The notes: generated by a model not told the origin, from the letters alone. 64,000 bases of DNA from Gracilaria gracilis (GCA_030374805.1 JARGSG010000005.1:124001-188000); one strand, 5' to 3'; positions 1-12,262 are shown, numbered from the stretch's first letter. A program made the numbers and translations.

Positions 1-1663
1 AGCAAGTTATACTTTCGAAAAGTCTTTTCATCAACACCCACAATTTGAGAATTGACTGATTCAATGGCATAGTTTTTTAAAAACAAGAAACTCCAAAGCA
101 AGTGAACTGGGCGAATAGAATTCGAAAGTGCTGGATTAATTCTACGTCACAAATCCGCGCATACGTGAGGGTTTGCTCCAAAGAGAGCAAGAAAGCGTCT
201 ATTTCTTACCACATAGCTGAGTCCGATACTTCGTTTTATAAGGACCTCCGCGGTGTTCTGAAATTGGGCAGGACTGCAATACATGTCGAAGTTGAAGGTC
301 AGATCTTTCGCCCAGGATAAGAATGTTTTCGTATAGGTCCCATGAACCGATTTTGGTCTGCGCCGGAACAGAACTATAAAGATTGTTCAACATAAACTGA
401 CTCTTGTTGTGTTACGCAGTTGGTAGCTCGTCTACTACCGTGTGTCTCTCTGGAACCTTTGACTTAATTACATTAATTTGCCCTAAATCGTTTTGTGAGA
501 GTAAGAGATTCACCAGAAAACACACAAATTCAAATGATACGTAAGCGTTGCTAAGGTTAAATCTGGTTCTCCGAACTACTGTTCCATTCATTTCGGTTTC
601 TCACGTATTCGCATATGCAGCATCCTGAACTTTTACTGTGAATAATCACAATGTAGGTGCAAAAAAGTTTCATGTCTTACATCCTGTCAATTTCAAAGAG
701 GTAAAACTAGAAAATGGTGAAACAGGGGTCTAAATAATTACATTTAGTTAAATTTAATCTTCAAGAACTAAAATAGGCGGTTCTCTAAAGAGCACAAGTT
801 TTTGTTGCGGTTGTGAATCGCTGTTCTCTCTTAGAGTTATCTACACTCCGTTAAAATCCCTCTCTAAAGATATGTTTAGAACGCTCAAATGGTGCCTGGC
901 TAGGTTATAATTTGAATTTTAATATGCGGTTTTTTACGGTTTTTCTTAAAACTTTCACTTTTAAAACATCATAAGTTTGAAGATTGAAGTCTTTCGGGCG
1001 GCTCTTAAAGTTTGTGTTTATTTAATCAGTTCCATTCTATGAACTTACATAGAAGAGCGACGGGAGGGATGAATATTTTAAGAGATCGGCACATATAAAC
1101 TTTGGGCTTTCACGGCCTTGACGTGAACAACATAATTTTATATACATAAAGGTTACAATAACTGTTAACTACTTATATTACAAGCAATTATACTGATAAT
1201 TAGAGAAACAACAGAGAAAAGCTTTCAAGTAACTGACATTTTTGCTACTTTTCTGACTAACGCTGTTGTTTTCTACCAGATATTCTGGTTACCAACAATA
1301 ATTCAAGACATACGAGATGTGTAATTTTTTAAAGGTATCTTTCCGGCAGTCATGTTGGTCTTGTCCCATGTTCTAACGTACAAGAATTTTATCAATTCAA
1401 AAATTACAGAAAAACACTACCTTGGGTATGCCCAACTTGTTACAGTAACGAGAGATATAGATTGTTGGAAAATCACGTAATGCAACGACAATACATTCCA
1501 TGCAGAATTACGTGGCACATTTGTAGAAGATACAAGCTATTGCGGGGTCTCCAATTCAGCGAGCTGCTATAAAAGACTGGAATGATGCTGTTCAGTAGTG
1601 ATGGGGAGAAATCACACACATCCCACTGTCTCAGGTTCTTTTCTTTCCTTCACACGAAACGCG
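1..1663. other. AT-rich region, no gene seen
   Basis: Only short overlapping reading frames occur here, none with recognisable motifs, signal peptide or repeats. The base composition is AT-rich, unlike the GC-rich retroelement at 7-21 kb. It may hold the 5' flank of the decayed gene that starts at 1664. Confidence 0.6.
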
Positions 1664-2545
1664 ATGCCGTCGAGGCTTTCAAAAAACTCCCCAGCCGTCC
1701 AACTATAACGGGCTAAGTTTCAGAAGAAGGAACTGAAAGGACATGAAAACGTTCGGGCAGTATGGGAATCAGACCCCTTATTTCAGCAGCATAAACTCTC
1801 CAACTTCCGAACCTGCTTTTCAAATATGAAAACAGCCTTTTTGACTGCATCACAAACTGGTATGTACATTACAACTTCTTTTTCAAGCCACGAAATGTAT
1901 CTAACTTCTGTTTCAAAAGAGGGTGAAGATTTGTTCCTCAACCGCAGGTGTAGCGATGAACAGGATACCCCACGTAAGCGTAAGAAGATTATTTCCTTAG
2001 AGGCTGATGCCTCTGATCATGAAGACATTATGGCGTCTGCGGATTTTGGGGAAGAGTTATTAATGGATTCTACAGTTTTTAAGCCTATCTATATGATCTC
2101 TGTTTGGAAGGAGCCTGTTCGCATGACGAACAGAGTGACTGTTCCCATTTTACTGCCTTCTGGGGTCGGACCATGCCAGTTTTCGATTCGTATTGAGCCG
2201 AACGGGGAGTTTCTGTTTCTCACTATCGTTCGGCCATTTGTTCTAAGCGACATATCATTACTCCACCGAAAATGGTTACGATCAAAGCAGGAGACTAAGC
2301 TTGAAGCCTATCATCCCAAAATACTTGGGTTCGAGAAGGCCCTGAAAACTGTGAGGTCTTCAATAAGTGATCGGGTGGAGTCTCACAGTCGCATACCATT
2401 GCCATTTCCAGTGCAAACTCATATCTTTGAGAAGAGCAACTTAGCTGTCAAAGAATCAGAGGCCAAAGTAGTGTATGTAGATTTAATATCATCTGTGGAT
2501 GAATATGCTATTGAAAAAGATAACGAGGAGTTTGAAGAGCATTAA
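1664..2545 (+). pseudogene. uncharacterised protein family, copy 1 (two exons, one in-frame stop)
   Basis: I do not recognise this family. It is read from the ATG at 1664 through an in-frame TAA at 1706-1708, and the same frame continues to 2545. The second copy on the other strand (4184-5138) aligns along its whole length. Shared landmarks are RLSKNS near the start, VW.S..(L/V)F..HKL, TF/VFKP followed by IS.W(K/Q)EP, LPS, LH.KWL, HP..(I/L)GFE.ALK, and VVYV near the end. The intron 1860-1919 removes 20 codons; the spacing between HKL and FKP is then 82 residues, against 81 in copy 2. The middle is acidic and lysine-rich and may be a linker. No catalytic motif or membrane segment is seen. It could be a host orphan family or a transposon accessory protein. 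With the stop it is probably inactive, unless the ATG at 1826 is used. Confidence 0.55.
1860..1919 (+). other. putative 60-nt intron in copy 1
   Basis: The donor is GTATGT, there is a CTAAC branch-like site, and the acceptor is TTTCAAAAG. It lies in phase 1 after a G, the same position and phase as the intron of copy 2. Its length is a multiple of three, so an unspliced read stays open. Confidence 0.5.
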
Positions 2546-4183
2546 ATATGTGTAACTGGGTCTTAAAAACATTTGGGCAACCGCACACCTCGTGATATTG
2601 GAATGAAAAGGTCTTTTTTCGCTATTTTTTACCTATTCCGTTTGCGGAGTCAAATGGATATTTGTATAGTTATATGTATAATGTTATCCGAACATTGTAG
2701 TATGAAGTCATCAATGGAAATGCTTTTCTAACCTGTGTTAAGCGTAAAATGAAATGTATTAATTCTTTTAACAACATTATATTGATCGAGATTTTTCAGT
2801 TCTACAGTAAAATTCAAAACAGACACTGTATGAAAGTTATTTCGAAATAAATATGGTCTCAAAATCTGTAATTGCAACGTTACTTTGTTTTCCACACCCA
2901 ATATGTTAATAATTTGTTCCATTTTTGCGTTTTCTTGCAATTAGAGATTGGCGTTGTTTTTTCCTTCAATTTTTTTAGTTGTTCGAAACACCAAAGTAAG
3001 AAGCTACATCCGTGGTTACTAGAAAACTACTAGTAATACGTTTCAAGCTTATTGCCATTGATATAACAACAAACAAAAAAAGAGAGGTATTTAGACGATT
3101 ATGTCCTCTTAGGTGATTGATCATGTTTTTGAATAGCACAAAAGACAGCAACGCCATTTGTTTTAGATGGGTTTTTATTTAAAAGTGTAAAATTGTTAAT
3201 TTTTTTTGGGAGACTACATAACTACCATAAAAAAGGTATTTTGGTGTGAAGCTTGAAAATATAAAAAAGCAACTGTTCACAGTGTTGATCATGAAAAAAC
3301 AGAAACTTTAAAGAAAGCCAAGAGCTTTAGATTATGGAATATTGGTGGTTTGGAGATTTCCCGCTCGCTCCTGCACTACGCCACTGTAAGCGTTAGAAAT
3401 TGTCAATGTCAGTCTTGCATTGTCAATAGCTGTATGGCATGCAGAATGCACTTCTTCAGAAGACTTTCAAACAGTGCAACATGTTCCTTTTCCCGTTACA
3501 CTCTTATCGAATCTTCCCAAGTTTAATATTCCCTCGCATACTTTAGTACTACAAAGAATTTAATGCTAGAGTACCCTAATTTTCCATAAATTAAAATCAG
3601 TGAATCAAAAAATTGCAACGCATACATACGCAAAACAAGTAACAAAAATCGCCTTTTACGCCTTTTTTAGTGCTTATTTTTGGACTTGAGAAAAGATTGA
3701 AGCTAAAACGATTACGTAATCCAGTTTTATTACTAATTATCTTACAAAGTATGCAAAAATATCAAACATTTAGGGAAATCTGGAGGAGAAAAAGGAGTTC
3801 TGTTTTGCGAGTAGCTCAGAAAAACGTTCTTTTCCCGTTTGAAAATGTTGAAAGTGTGCGTAGAAGTGTCCAACTTTTGACGCGAAAAAAACCACGGAAA
3901 GCCACACGTGCTGAAAACAATAGTTTCAAAATAGGTACACCACAGAGAGATGCGGACTTATGACTAGGTCTAAGAGACCTTAATTTCACTTGTGTCAAAT
4001 GACACGACGAACCGAAACCAGTGTATGCCTCAATAGTAATCGCCATCTTTGAAAGAAAGATGCCATTTGGCATAGCTAGCAATCTTTACTTTACGTTGTT
4101 TTCAAAATTCCTTCAAAGTATATTGTAGAACTAGAACACATATGCACATATTCTACTGGTATCAGTATAACACGGGACAAAAA
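2546..4183. other. AT-rich spacer between the two orphan-family copies
   Basis: I see no gene here. Frames of 60-97 codons exist but have no motifs and look like chance. The two family copies point towards this spacer, tail to tail. Confidence 0.55.
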
Positions 4184-5138
4184 CTAAAACAGATAAAAAG
4201 AAGACAAGAATTGACGTTCGGCCGTCCATTTGTGCGTAATATACTCATCAACGTACTCAAATTCCGTTGTGTTTTTTCCACCGTGAGAGTAGCGAGCTGT
4301 TTGACCTTTCAGTCTGACGTACACTACTCTCGTGTCCTCTTTAAAAGCAATGTTGTAATACTGCAATTCTGAAACAACGGCTATAGTCAATGCAATTCTG
4401 CAGACAGACTTCACATCACTTGTTTTAAAATGTCTCCGTTCTTTTAGCGCTGTCTCAAAACCAATGTACTCGGGATGAAAATTAGTATACAAACCATGAT
4501 TACCATGCTTCAACCACTTGGTATGAAGTTTTTCAACATTAACCAATGCTACAGGCCACTTGATAGTCACCTCTAGTTCTTTACCGTCAGCAACAACCTC
4601 AAATCCGAAATTTTCCTTCTGAATTTCTGAAGGAAGATTAATTGCCTACGTACATCGACGTGTAGTCGTCTGTGGTTCCTGCCATTCAGATATTAAAAAC
4701 AACGGTTTAAAAGTATTGATGTCTGGATCAGAACTAGGTTGATTATCTGAGTCTCGAATAATATTGCCTTCCGGAATCATAGTCAAAGGTACTTCTTCGA
4801 GATCCTCCAAGTCCTCCATATCGCTTTCATCACATGCTGGAACTGCTGTGGATCTCGTACGCAGTATATTTTCTGAGCAAAGTTTGTTAGTAATTGCAAA
4901 AACGTTAATATTTTAAACTTATCTTCTTCTTACCTTTGTCGTTGACGACAGCTTCTCGAAATTCTCGAAATTTCTTCCTAGATGTCGGAAGCTTATGGGC
5001 ACGAAATACTTGATTGCTCGACCATACTTCAACGGGAGTTTCATTACCACTTAACTCTCCAGTTTGAAACATTGTGCGAATCATTTTAACCGCTTGGGAG
5101 TTCTTGGAAAGTCTAGGCGTGTAAGTCTTCTTCTTCAT
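4184..5138 (-). pseudogene. uncharacterised protein family, copy 2 (two exons, one in-frame stop)
   Basis: Exon 1 is 5138-4934 and exon 2 is 4872-4184, giving 298 codons after splicing. The start ATG at 5138 opens a lysine-rich N-terminus leading into PRLSKNSQAV, which matches copy 1. Exon 2 opens with an acidic stretch (MEDLEDLEE), then TFKPLFLISEWQEP, then an in-frame TAG at 4648-4646, then the conserved C-terminal half with LHTKWL, HPEYIGFETALK and VVYVRL. Only one stop interrupts an otherwise ungapped alignment with copy 1, so the loss is recent, or the stop is tolerated. The function is unknown and no known domain was recognised. A shorter product could start at the ATG at 4570. Confidence 0.6.
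4873..4933 (-). other. 61-nt spliceosomal intron in copy 2
   Basis: The donor is GTAAGA, there is a perfect TACTAAC branch site, and the acceptor is TTGCTCAG. It lies in phase 1. Splicing joins two halves that both align with copy 1, which is strong support for a real intron. Confidence 0.75.
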
Positions 5139-6417
5139 GGTAAAAATCTTTTAGTTCGTCGGCGAGTTGACGGCGTTGAGGTCTGTTCTCGCTTTACTTG
5201 GCTTTTGAAGGAACTCTTAAATGAACCTCGAGAAAAGATAAAGCATGGCCCCGTTTTCGTACACATTTGATGTCCAAATTCCCTTGCTTGTACTTATAGT
5301 ATCACTAAGAAACCAAGGGGTACAAACCATAACAGATTCTCTTACGTGGCGCAAAATAAGTGTAATGAAATTTACGTTTGAATCTGAATTGAAAGGGAAC
5401 CTCTTTCTCTTGAAAACAGTAACACAGCCCTAGTTTAAATATCTCCAAGTCCCTTATGAATTGTGACAACATCCTACAGGTTCTTAAAATGTCAGTGAAG
5501 TACGTAATATGTCAGTAAGACTGCGATATGATTGATCGTAACTTTAAGAGGGCAAAAGATCTCCTTCACGCTCTTTCTTCTCTAAAACTTCTCGCTTTGG
5601 AAGAAATGTGACATATGAGTGTGTGCTATATTGACACACTATGCTGAAAGATAATACTGTTATTCGAAGCGAAAACAAATGCTTTGTAACCATAGCACAC
5701 AAAAGTTTCTATTTGTTTTGAAGAGTCTCTAAATTTGTTCTTTGAAATGGCGGTATATACCATCCAAAAGCATAAATGATCGCTCTTGAAGGCACCTTAA
5801 AGGCAGAAGAGGCACCCTAGTTCAGTACTAAAACGTATCCATCTTGAAGAAGTTTGTATTTCCCTTTTCCAAACTGGGTTCTATGTACAGTCGAATATTT
5901 AATGGCCGTACAGAGTAAACTCTAAGATAGCCAAAAGCCGTACTTCTCGCATAAGTTTTATCGTATATGACTTTGAACCTTCGAGCAAACCGCTAGATCT
6001 TTCCATGCTTTCTTTCAAGTCAGGGTAATACGAAATATGTAAGTCACGCCTTTCGTGAGATAGAGCCAACAAAGTATCCAGATTAATGTACCTTTGCCGG
6101 TGAGTATCGTTGCCACAAAAGAATTAAATGGATTACAGTACTTAGATCTCATTCAACATTTTTACCATTTGTATGAAGTTATTTCAAAAGTTATGGAGTT
6201 ATGGAGTACTTCACCAGATATGGACGTAACAATTCTGGTCACATCTATATTTTTAGCCCAAATCCTTTCATGAATTTGCAGTGGAGAAAGACTGCACGTG
6301 TTCAAGATTGAAAAGTCAAGCTCACAACTGTGTAAATAGATTCAGAAACCAGGCGTTCTTCTAGTCTGTTGGTACTCCAAAGAAAGACAAGGTCGCCGCG
6401 TTCTTCTTTCAACAACA
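5139..6417. other. no gene seen
   Basis: Only short frames without motifs are present. The region is the upstream flank of both the minus-strand orphan gene and the DDE_4 transposase fragment. Confidence 0.5.
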
Positions 6418-7140
6418 ATGTCCATATTAATCACAAACTCCCCGTTCCTGAGTGACGCAGAAAAGATCATACCAAGTTTGTCGTCAAAGTCGTCTTTACA
6501 AAAGCTTCGAATGTTCAGGTCTGTTTTTGGGGTCTCACCAAAAACATGTGAAGTGTTGTGGCGTCTCGTGCACCGTTCTTTTGTAGCGGACATACAACAA
6601 AATCATTTACTCTGGGGTCTTTTGTTCCTAAAGGTCTACGCCACTGAAGCCATTCATTCACCTTTGACCAACGTTAACGAAAAACATTTTCGAAACAAAG
6701 CATGGAAAACTGTTGAACTACTTTCAGATCTACGCCTTATAAGTTATATGCAAAGTGGCTGTTTTCCCAACATTTCATATACTCACATTATAGAAGGTTA
6801 ATTTGAACAATCGTTTGTTTGTGAGACCTCAAATCTTGAATTGTTTTATGTCAGTAAATGGAGTTGACTTTTTGATAAATGAACCGCAGCCATTCGACAA
6901 AATGTGGTATTCTCACAAACTAAAGCACTCAGGACTTAGATATGAAGTTGGAGTTTCGTTGAGGGATGGTAATGTCGTTTGGGCTACTGGACCTTTTCCA
7001 TGTGGCACGTACAATGACTTAATGATTTTTCGTTCAGATTTGAAGAAAAGGTTACAAATATTAGAGAAAGTTATTAATGACGAAGGATATTGCGACAACC
7101 GGACGTTAAGAACATCAATTTGCCCATCCCCACTTTGCCG
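6418..7140 (+). pseudogene. DDE_4-type (Harbinger/IS4EU-like) transposase, 5' part
   Basis: This is a cut-and-paste transposase of the DDE_Tnp_4 type. The first frame (6418-6801) holds the N-terminal helical region, with FRSVFGVSPKTCEVLW and a K.W..VELLSDL stretch. A second frame (from about 6794) carries the catalytic core: SVNGVDFLINEPQPFDKMWYS, then GPFPCGTYNDL, then INDEGY. The position that is normally D in the VDG motif is N here, so the first catalytic residue appears lost. The change of frame near 6755-6795 may be a small intron or decay. The gene is cut at 7140 by chromovirus 1 and resumes in the same frame at 21401. Confidence 0.75.
7136..7140. repeat. target-site duplication of chromovirus 1 (left; right copy 21396-21400)
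   Basis: TGCCG on the left and TGCCA on the right. Keeping a single copy restores the reading frame of the interrupted DDE_4 gene, which supports these exact ends. Confidence 0.75.
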
Positions 7141-7938
7141 TGAAGTGCAACGCCATCCTTGAGGGATTCCCATGACTTAGTTATTTCCGACATGTCGGCT
7201 GGGTTAATTATGACTACGTACGATGGCCACGTTGGTGGATGGGACACGTGGGACACGGCAGAGTCCAGGAGGTTGGCACAGCATGGCTGGTAATTCTGCA
7301 CTCTTTATGGGGGTATTCTAGATTATTATGGTATTTGCCGTACAGTACGCGAGGCGAGCTACACTACTTAGTGCGCCGGCAACTCTGCCGTCGCACCCAG
7401 TAAACCTCCCCCAACCAGGGTTTTGGCTCTAGATTGCTTCGCCTTCGGCGATACTCAACTCCTCCTTGGAGGGATATCCCGTAGCCTACGGACTGTCTAT
7501 CCTCCCTGCATCCCCTAAACGAACCCACTATTGGGAGTATTTACCAATCGCTGTCGCGTTCGCCCTTGTATAAAGTTTCCACCGGCTTTGCCGTATTCTT
7601 AACCACATCTTGTGGACTCCCCTTTTCCTTTTCTTTCCTATCCCTTTTTCCCCTTGCTTTTGGGTGGTTACTCCGCCACTCGCAGCCTGTGCTGACACCG
7701 CGTCGCACTCGCCACACTGTGGAAAATTCGTTTCCTTGGTGGATAACACACACACACGCCGCTAACGCGGAATTCCTTCTTGTCTCACCTTCCTACGCTC
7801 GTCGTGAAAGGTGACCTCGGCCTTACACCCCGACTTAGTCGTGTCATCTCTGGAAGGGTTCTGCTTGCTGTGCTACTTCGTGCGAGGAAGATCCCGAACG
7901 TCTTCGTGGTTCTTTCCCCATTGGGGCATTGCACTACA
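7141..7938 (+). repeat. 5' LTR of chromovirus 1
   Basis: 798 bp, beginning TGAAGTG and ending CACTACA (a short imperfect inverted repeat, as usual for LTRs). It should contain the Pol II promoter and R region of the element. Several small hairpins lie at about 7445-7495, including CCGTAG/CTACGG. Reading frames inside it are LTR shadows, not genes. Confidence 0.9.
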
Positions 7939-7941
7939 AAC

Positions 7942-7959
7942 TGGTCTCCCGACCTAGAA
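7942..7959 (+). promoter_or_regulatory. candidate tRNA primer-binding site
   Basis: TGGTCTCCCGACCTAGAA begins 3 nt after the 5' LTR. Its reverse complement reads like a tRNA 3' end: CCA, discriminator A, seven acceptor bases, five T-stem bases beginning with C61, and T60. The same block, with one change, follows the 5' LTR of chromovirus 2. I cannot name the tRNA. Confidence 0.65.
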
Positions 7960-8048
7960 AATTGTTGGTGTGTTGCTTTCTCTCTTTGAGGTGACTTATC
8001 TGCTTTTCTGGAAGATTCCGTGTTTCTCCCGTTGAACGCTTCTTACCG

Positions 8049-10220
8049 ATGTCTCGGAAGCCATCTCGTGCGGAGCCGGCAGTTACCCGCAGCCGCTCAC
8101 ACGATGGTGGGGAGGTTCCTGCTGATCGGGTGATTTCCAATATCCCGATTCGGGCTGGTTCAACCCTCGCCGCGAAGGTTTCCTCTCGGACTTTGAGCCG
8201 ACACCGGGAACCCCGGGACCTTCCGTTGCCTCCGTTGGCCAACTCCAGAGGTGGAGCTGGCCCGGCTCCGGCCGTTGCTGGTGCATCGCCTGTGCCCCAA
8301 TCAACTTCCGCTGCCGCGGCAATACAGCCCCGTCAGGAGGTCGCCAACACCTCCCAGGGGACTTCCCTGGAGGACCAGGTACGCACCTTGCGTGCCGCCC
8401 ATAATGCCCTTGTAGGGGAATTTCGAGCCCTCCGTGAGGTGGTCGAGAGTACCTCTGCAGAGGATGTTGCTGAAGACCTCCGCGTACTGCGGTCTGATGT
8501 CAACAAAATGTTGGAGTGTTTGGGTTCGCCCACCGCCTTCGTTGAAAGGATTAAGGAGCGATTCAATCCCGTCCGCGCCCGTCTGGAGACGTTGGAGCAA
8601 ACCATAATAATGGATAAAGACTCTCCGGATGATCCGGTTGTTGTCGTGTCACAACGCGACCAGCGCGCTAGAACAGGCAAAGGCCGCCGTAGGCAAAATT
8701 CCGAACGCTACAACGATCATTCGGATACACCGACCTCGCCGGATTCCAACCCGAGTCACTCGGATGAGTCTACTTCTTCAGACTCCGAGTCGGAGGATGG
8801 TCGCCGCGGGCGTTCTTCCCGCTCAAAGCGGTCTCCTGCTTCCGAGGGGGCGATCCGCTCCCGTACGAAGGGTAGAAGACACTCCGGACTCCGGGAATTG
8901 AAACCTACGAATAGAATGTATCGCAAGTTACTTTCGTACCGATACTATCGGTTGAAAGACTTCTCTCTGGAGCGTACACCTCGTGGAACGGGAAGAGTGA
9001 AGGATTGTATCAAGCGAATGCAGCTCTCACTCCGAAACCAGACTTTTTCTGGAGACGACCCAACCCTGGTGTTAGATTTTCTTGCCCGCTTTGTCGCGGA
9101 AGCCGATATACTCGGGATGAACGAAGGACAAGCCTACGTGGCGGTGCCGTACTTTTTACGGGGGGTGGCCGAAGACCAGTATCACTCTGTAAGAGGTTCC
9201 ACCAGAGCCTCCGAAGGAGGGGTGACGTGCTGGCCCGAAGCCGTCCAATACCTCTTGAGGTCGTACACGACAAATGACGCCATTCAGTCCGTGATCCTCG
9301 CTTTGAAGGATACACGTCAGCGCCCCGACGAGGTTGAAACCGATTATTCGGTACGCCTTAACAAGGCTTTCCACCGCTGTGGTAATGTCTACCCCGCTGG
9401 GGAACGTTGTACGATTTTCATCGATGGGCTGAGCCCAGCCATCAAGTCACTCGTTGCCCGACGTCGGGAGGACAAGCCGAGGATTACCTACCTCGAGTTG
9501 GTCCAAGCCGCACGTGCGGAGGGTGATGCAGTACGTGCTCGGGTTCCTCATTCGAGGTCGAAGTCCGCGAAAGCGCTGGTGATTGAGGACCGCTCTCCGT
9601 CGCTTTCGCTGGTAGCGGCTGAACACCCTCAACAGGGATATGACAACGTGCAGTTGGCGCACGGCGAAGTCCTCTCCGTACCGAGTATGGAACTCCCGTC
9701 AACGACGGAGACCACGTTCGATACAGTGCTGGCAGACCCAGCGCTGTACGCGGACAACCGTCGTGTAACGGCGCCTTCAATCCCATATTCGAATGGAGGT
9801 ACCCGTTTTCAACGGCCTGGGTAGAGGGACCCACGCCCTGTGGTTCGTTTCACCGGTATTCGGAAGGATAACCTGCAAGTAGGACTGTTGCGACTGATAT
9901 GTCACCTGTGCTACACGCACGATCACACATCGCCACATTGCCTCCTTTCACTGAGGGAAATGGCTAAAGTAGTGTCGAACTACGAAGCTCTGACCCCAGA
10001 AAAGAAGCTCACAGTGCCCATCGCATCGTACTTGCGCGCGAAGTTGGACCTTTCGCATGCTCTCCCGCCTGCGCGGTCCGCTCCGATGAAGTCGGTTGCC
10101 CCCGCCCAGCAGGCGTACGTTCCAAACACCACTCACGTAGAAAACCCTCAGCGAGAAACCCAAGCCCTCGTTGTGGAGGAGCCTGAGCAGCCGCCGCAGG
10201 CGGAAGCCCAGGAAAATTAA
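8049..10220 (+). pseudogene. gag: gag polyprotein of chromovirus 1 (one in-frame stop)
   Basis: Structural capsid and nucleocapsid protein. The ATG at 8049 opens a basic, Pro/Ala-rich N-terminus. It is followed by a likely coiled coil (about residues 105-185), an Asp/Ser/Arg-rich region, and a capsid-like helical domain (about 290-490) with QTFSGDDPTLVLDFLARF and YLLRSY. A TAG at 9822-9824 replaces the Trp found in the same place in chromovirus 2. The frame then continues to a zinc knuckle of the form CX2CX4HX4C (CHLCYTHDHTSPHC, from about 9901) and stops at 10218-10220. The stop overlaps the ATG of pol as TAATG. Confidence 0.85.
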
Positions 10221-11098
10221 TGAAGGGAGTCTCTCCTCAGGGAGAGGCGCCCTCAGAGTCGAGATTGAGGACGCCCGAGGCGTCGTTGCCTCGCTCCCCG
10301 GTGAAGATCCTGTCAAGGAGTGACACCGCTGACACGGATTCAGAACACTTGGGTGTTCTGCGTCGACCGTGGATACGGGTAAAGAATAACCGGATCCCGG
10401 ATAGAATCATGGTCATGGCCAAGCGAAACTATAAAGTTTACGCTGATCTTGGCCTCAATCCCCAGTTTCTGGTAAGATTTCTAACTGTCCTGGACACAGG
10501 TGCTGGCCCGAACTTCGTCGTGGAATCCGTATTGCCCCCGCTGGTGCGGTCTCGTATCCGCTCCGAAGCGGTCCCGAACGTCGCTGACGCGAATAACAAA
10601 CCGTTATCAACGGTGAGAACCGTCGACTTGGTCGTCCGGTTGGGCACCTCTATGGTGAAGCTCGACTTTGTCGTTTGCCGTTCGTTGGGTGCGCCAGTTA
10701 TACTGGGATGCGATTACTGCGACAGGTTTGTCGAAGCAATCCGGCCCCGCCTCAGGCGTGTGGAACTCAACAACGGATCATCGGTACCGATTGTCCGTCG
10801 CCCGCTTAAGCGCGCTTCACAGAAACAAGTTCCGCTGCCTGCTGCGCAGGAACGATCGCCCGCCACGCGGGAGTCCACGAAGCTCCGCGTTGCCGCGTCG
10901 GTTACTATACCGCCGGAGTCCCAGGTTATGGTGAAGGTCAACTGCCGTCAAAACGGCATTCGGGTCGTACAGCCCCTTTCCTCGTTGTACGAGAAGTGTC
11001 AACTCGCCGTTGCAAACGGAATTGTGCAGGTGCACCTAGATACTCCATTTCGAATTTTAGTTGCCAACCTTGGCACCAAGCCCCAGTATCTGGTATAG
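10220..11098 (+). pseudogene. pol: pol of chromovirus 1: protease region
   Basis: Retroviral-type aspartic protease. It carries the active-site DTGA (D codon at 10493) in a TVLDTGAGPNFV context, followed by the ILGCDYCDRF segment that corresponds to the ILG flap-side motif of the family. It starts with an ATG that overlaps the gag stop, in the -1 frame relative to gag. It ends at an in-frame TAG (11096-11098) where chromovirus 2 has a Lys codon, so the original polyprotein ran on into RT. Family identification is from motifs. Confidence 0.85.
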
Positions 11099-12262
11099 AA
11101 CCAAGTGATTGGATCAGTCACCCCGCACCCGCTCGCGATGCTCCCGACGCAGATGACTGCTGCCGATGTTCTCGGATTAGTTACCTCCAAGGAGGGAGAC
11201 AGTTCAGAGAACCCCGACGCTTCGTCTAAAGAGGAGGAGGACACCGCCGTTTCAACGGTAAAGTCGCCGAATGATTCGGATTTGCAACCTGTTTCCGACA
11301 CAGGCCAGCGTGGTCCCACAAGCTACGACCGGCTTGACTTGGTGAAGGCTCTCGAAGAGCTAGACCTCGGTTATGTACCGGATTCGCACCGCGATCGACT
11401 CCGTAAAATGCTACGGGAATTTACCACTATGTGGGATGGCTCTCTTGGAGAGATTTCTGCGACGGAACACCGTATCGTCTTGTTGCCGAACGCGCGTCCG
11501 GTTGCGCAACCCCCGTACAGGGCAGGACCGAAAGCTCGGGAGGAGGAGCAGTTCCAAGTGGACAAGATGCTCCGCGCCGGGGTGATTGAACCCGCTCAGT
11601 CATTCTGGGCTTCTCCAGTTGTACTGGCATTGAAGGCCGACGGCACGTGGGGATTTTGTATCGACTACCGCCGGCTCAACGCCGTAACTGTACGGGACAG
11701 CTACCCCATATCGCGTATGGACGAGTGCATTGACTCGCTTGGCGATGCGACCGTGTTCACGGTGTTGGATGCCAATTGGGGATATTGGAAAGTACCTGTA
11801 AGGGAAGAGGACCGCAAGAAGACAGCGTTTGTCTGTCACTCTGGGTTCTACCGCTTCAAGCGGGTGCCATTTGGTTTAACCAACGCCCCCGCTACGTTTC
11901 AACGAGCGGTCGATATCCTGCTCAACAGGTTCAAGTGGCGGTCGTGTTTGGTATATCTGGATGACATCAACGTCTTCTCAGATAACCTCGACGACCACCT
12001 CATCCACGTGCGGGAAGTCCTAACCGTGTTACGGGATGCTGGTATTACCCTCAAGCTGAAGAAATGTGAGTTCTTCGCAGATACGATCAAGTATCTGGGA
12101 CACGTGATCCGTCCTGGACGGCTGTCGATCGAGGAAGCTCGCGTCAAATCCATCGTTGAGGCAAAGCAACCCCGTACTAAGACGCAACTTCCGTCCTTTC
12201 TGGGGCTAGTCAACGTCTATCGACGGTTCATTCCGAACTTTTCGGATCGCGGCGCCGCCTAA
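11099..12262 (+). pseudogene. pol: pol of chromovirus 1: reverse transcriptase
   Basis: Ty3-type reverse transcriptase. Seen in order: an EHRI..LPNARP entry segment, the motif GVIEPAQSFWASPVVL, FCIDYRRLNAVTV, FTVLDANWGYWKVPV (first catalytic Asp), VPFGLTNAPATFQR, the catalytic YLDD at about 11954-11965, and YLGHVIRPGRLS leading into the connection domain with FLGLVNVYRRFIPNF. It is in the same frame as the protease, after the TAG at 11096. A frameshift at about 12246 breaks the link to RNase H. Chromovirus 2 reads straight through at this point. Confidence 0.9.

Noticed and set aside
7528-7989. Several frames of 69-82 codons in the 5' LTR (similar ones in the 3' LTR)
   Set aside because: They lie wholly in the LTR, overlap on both strands and have no motifs.
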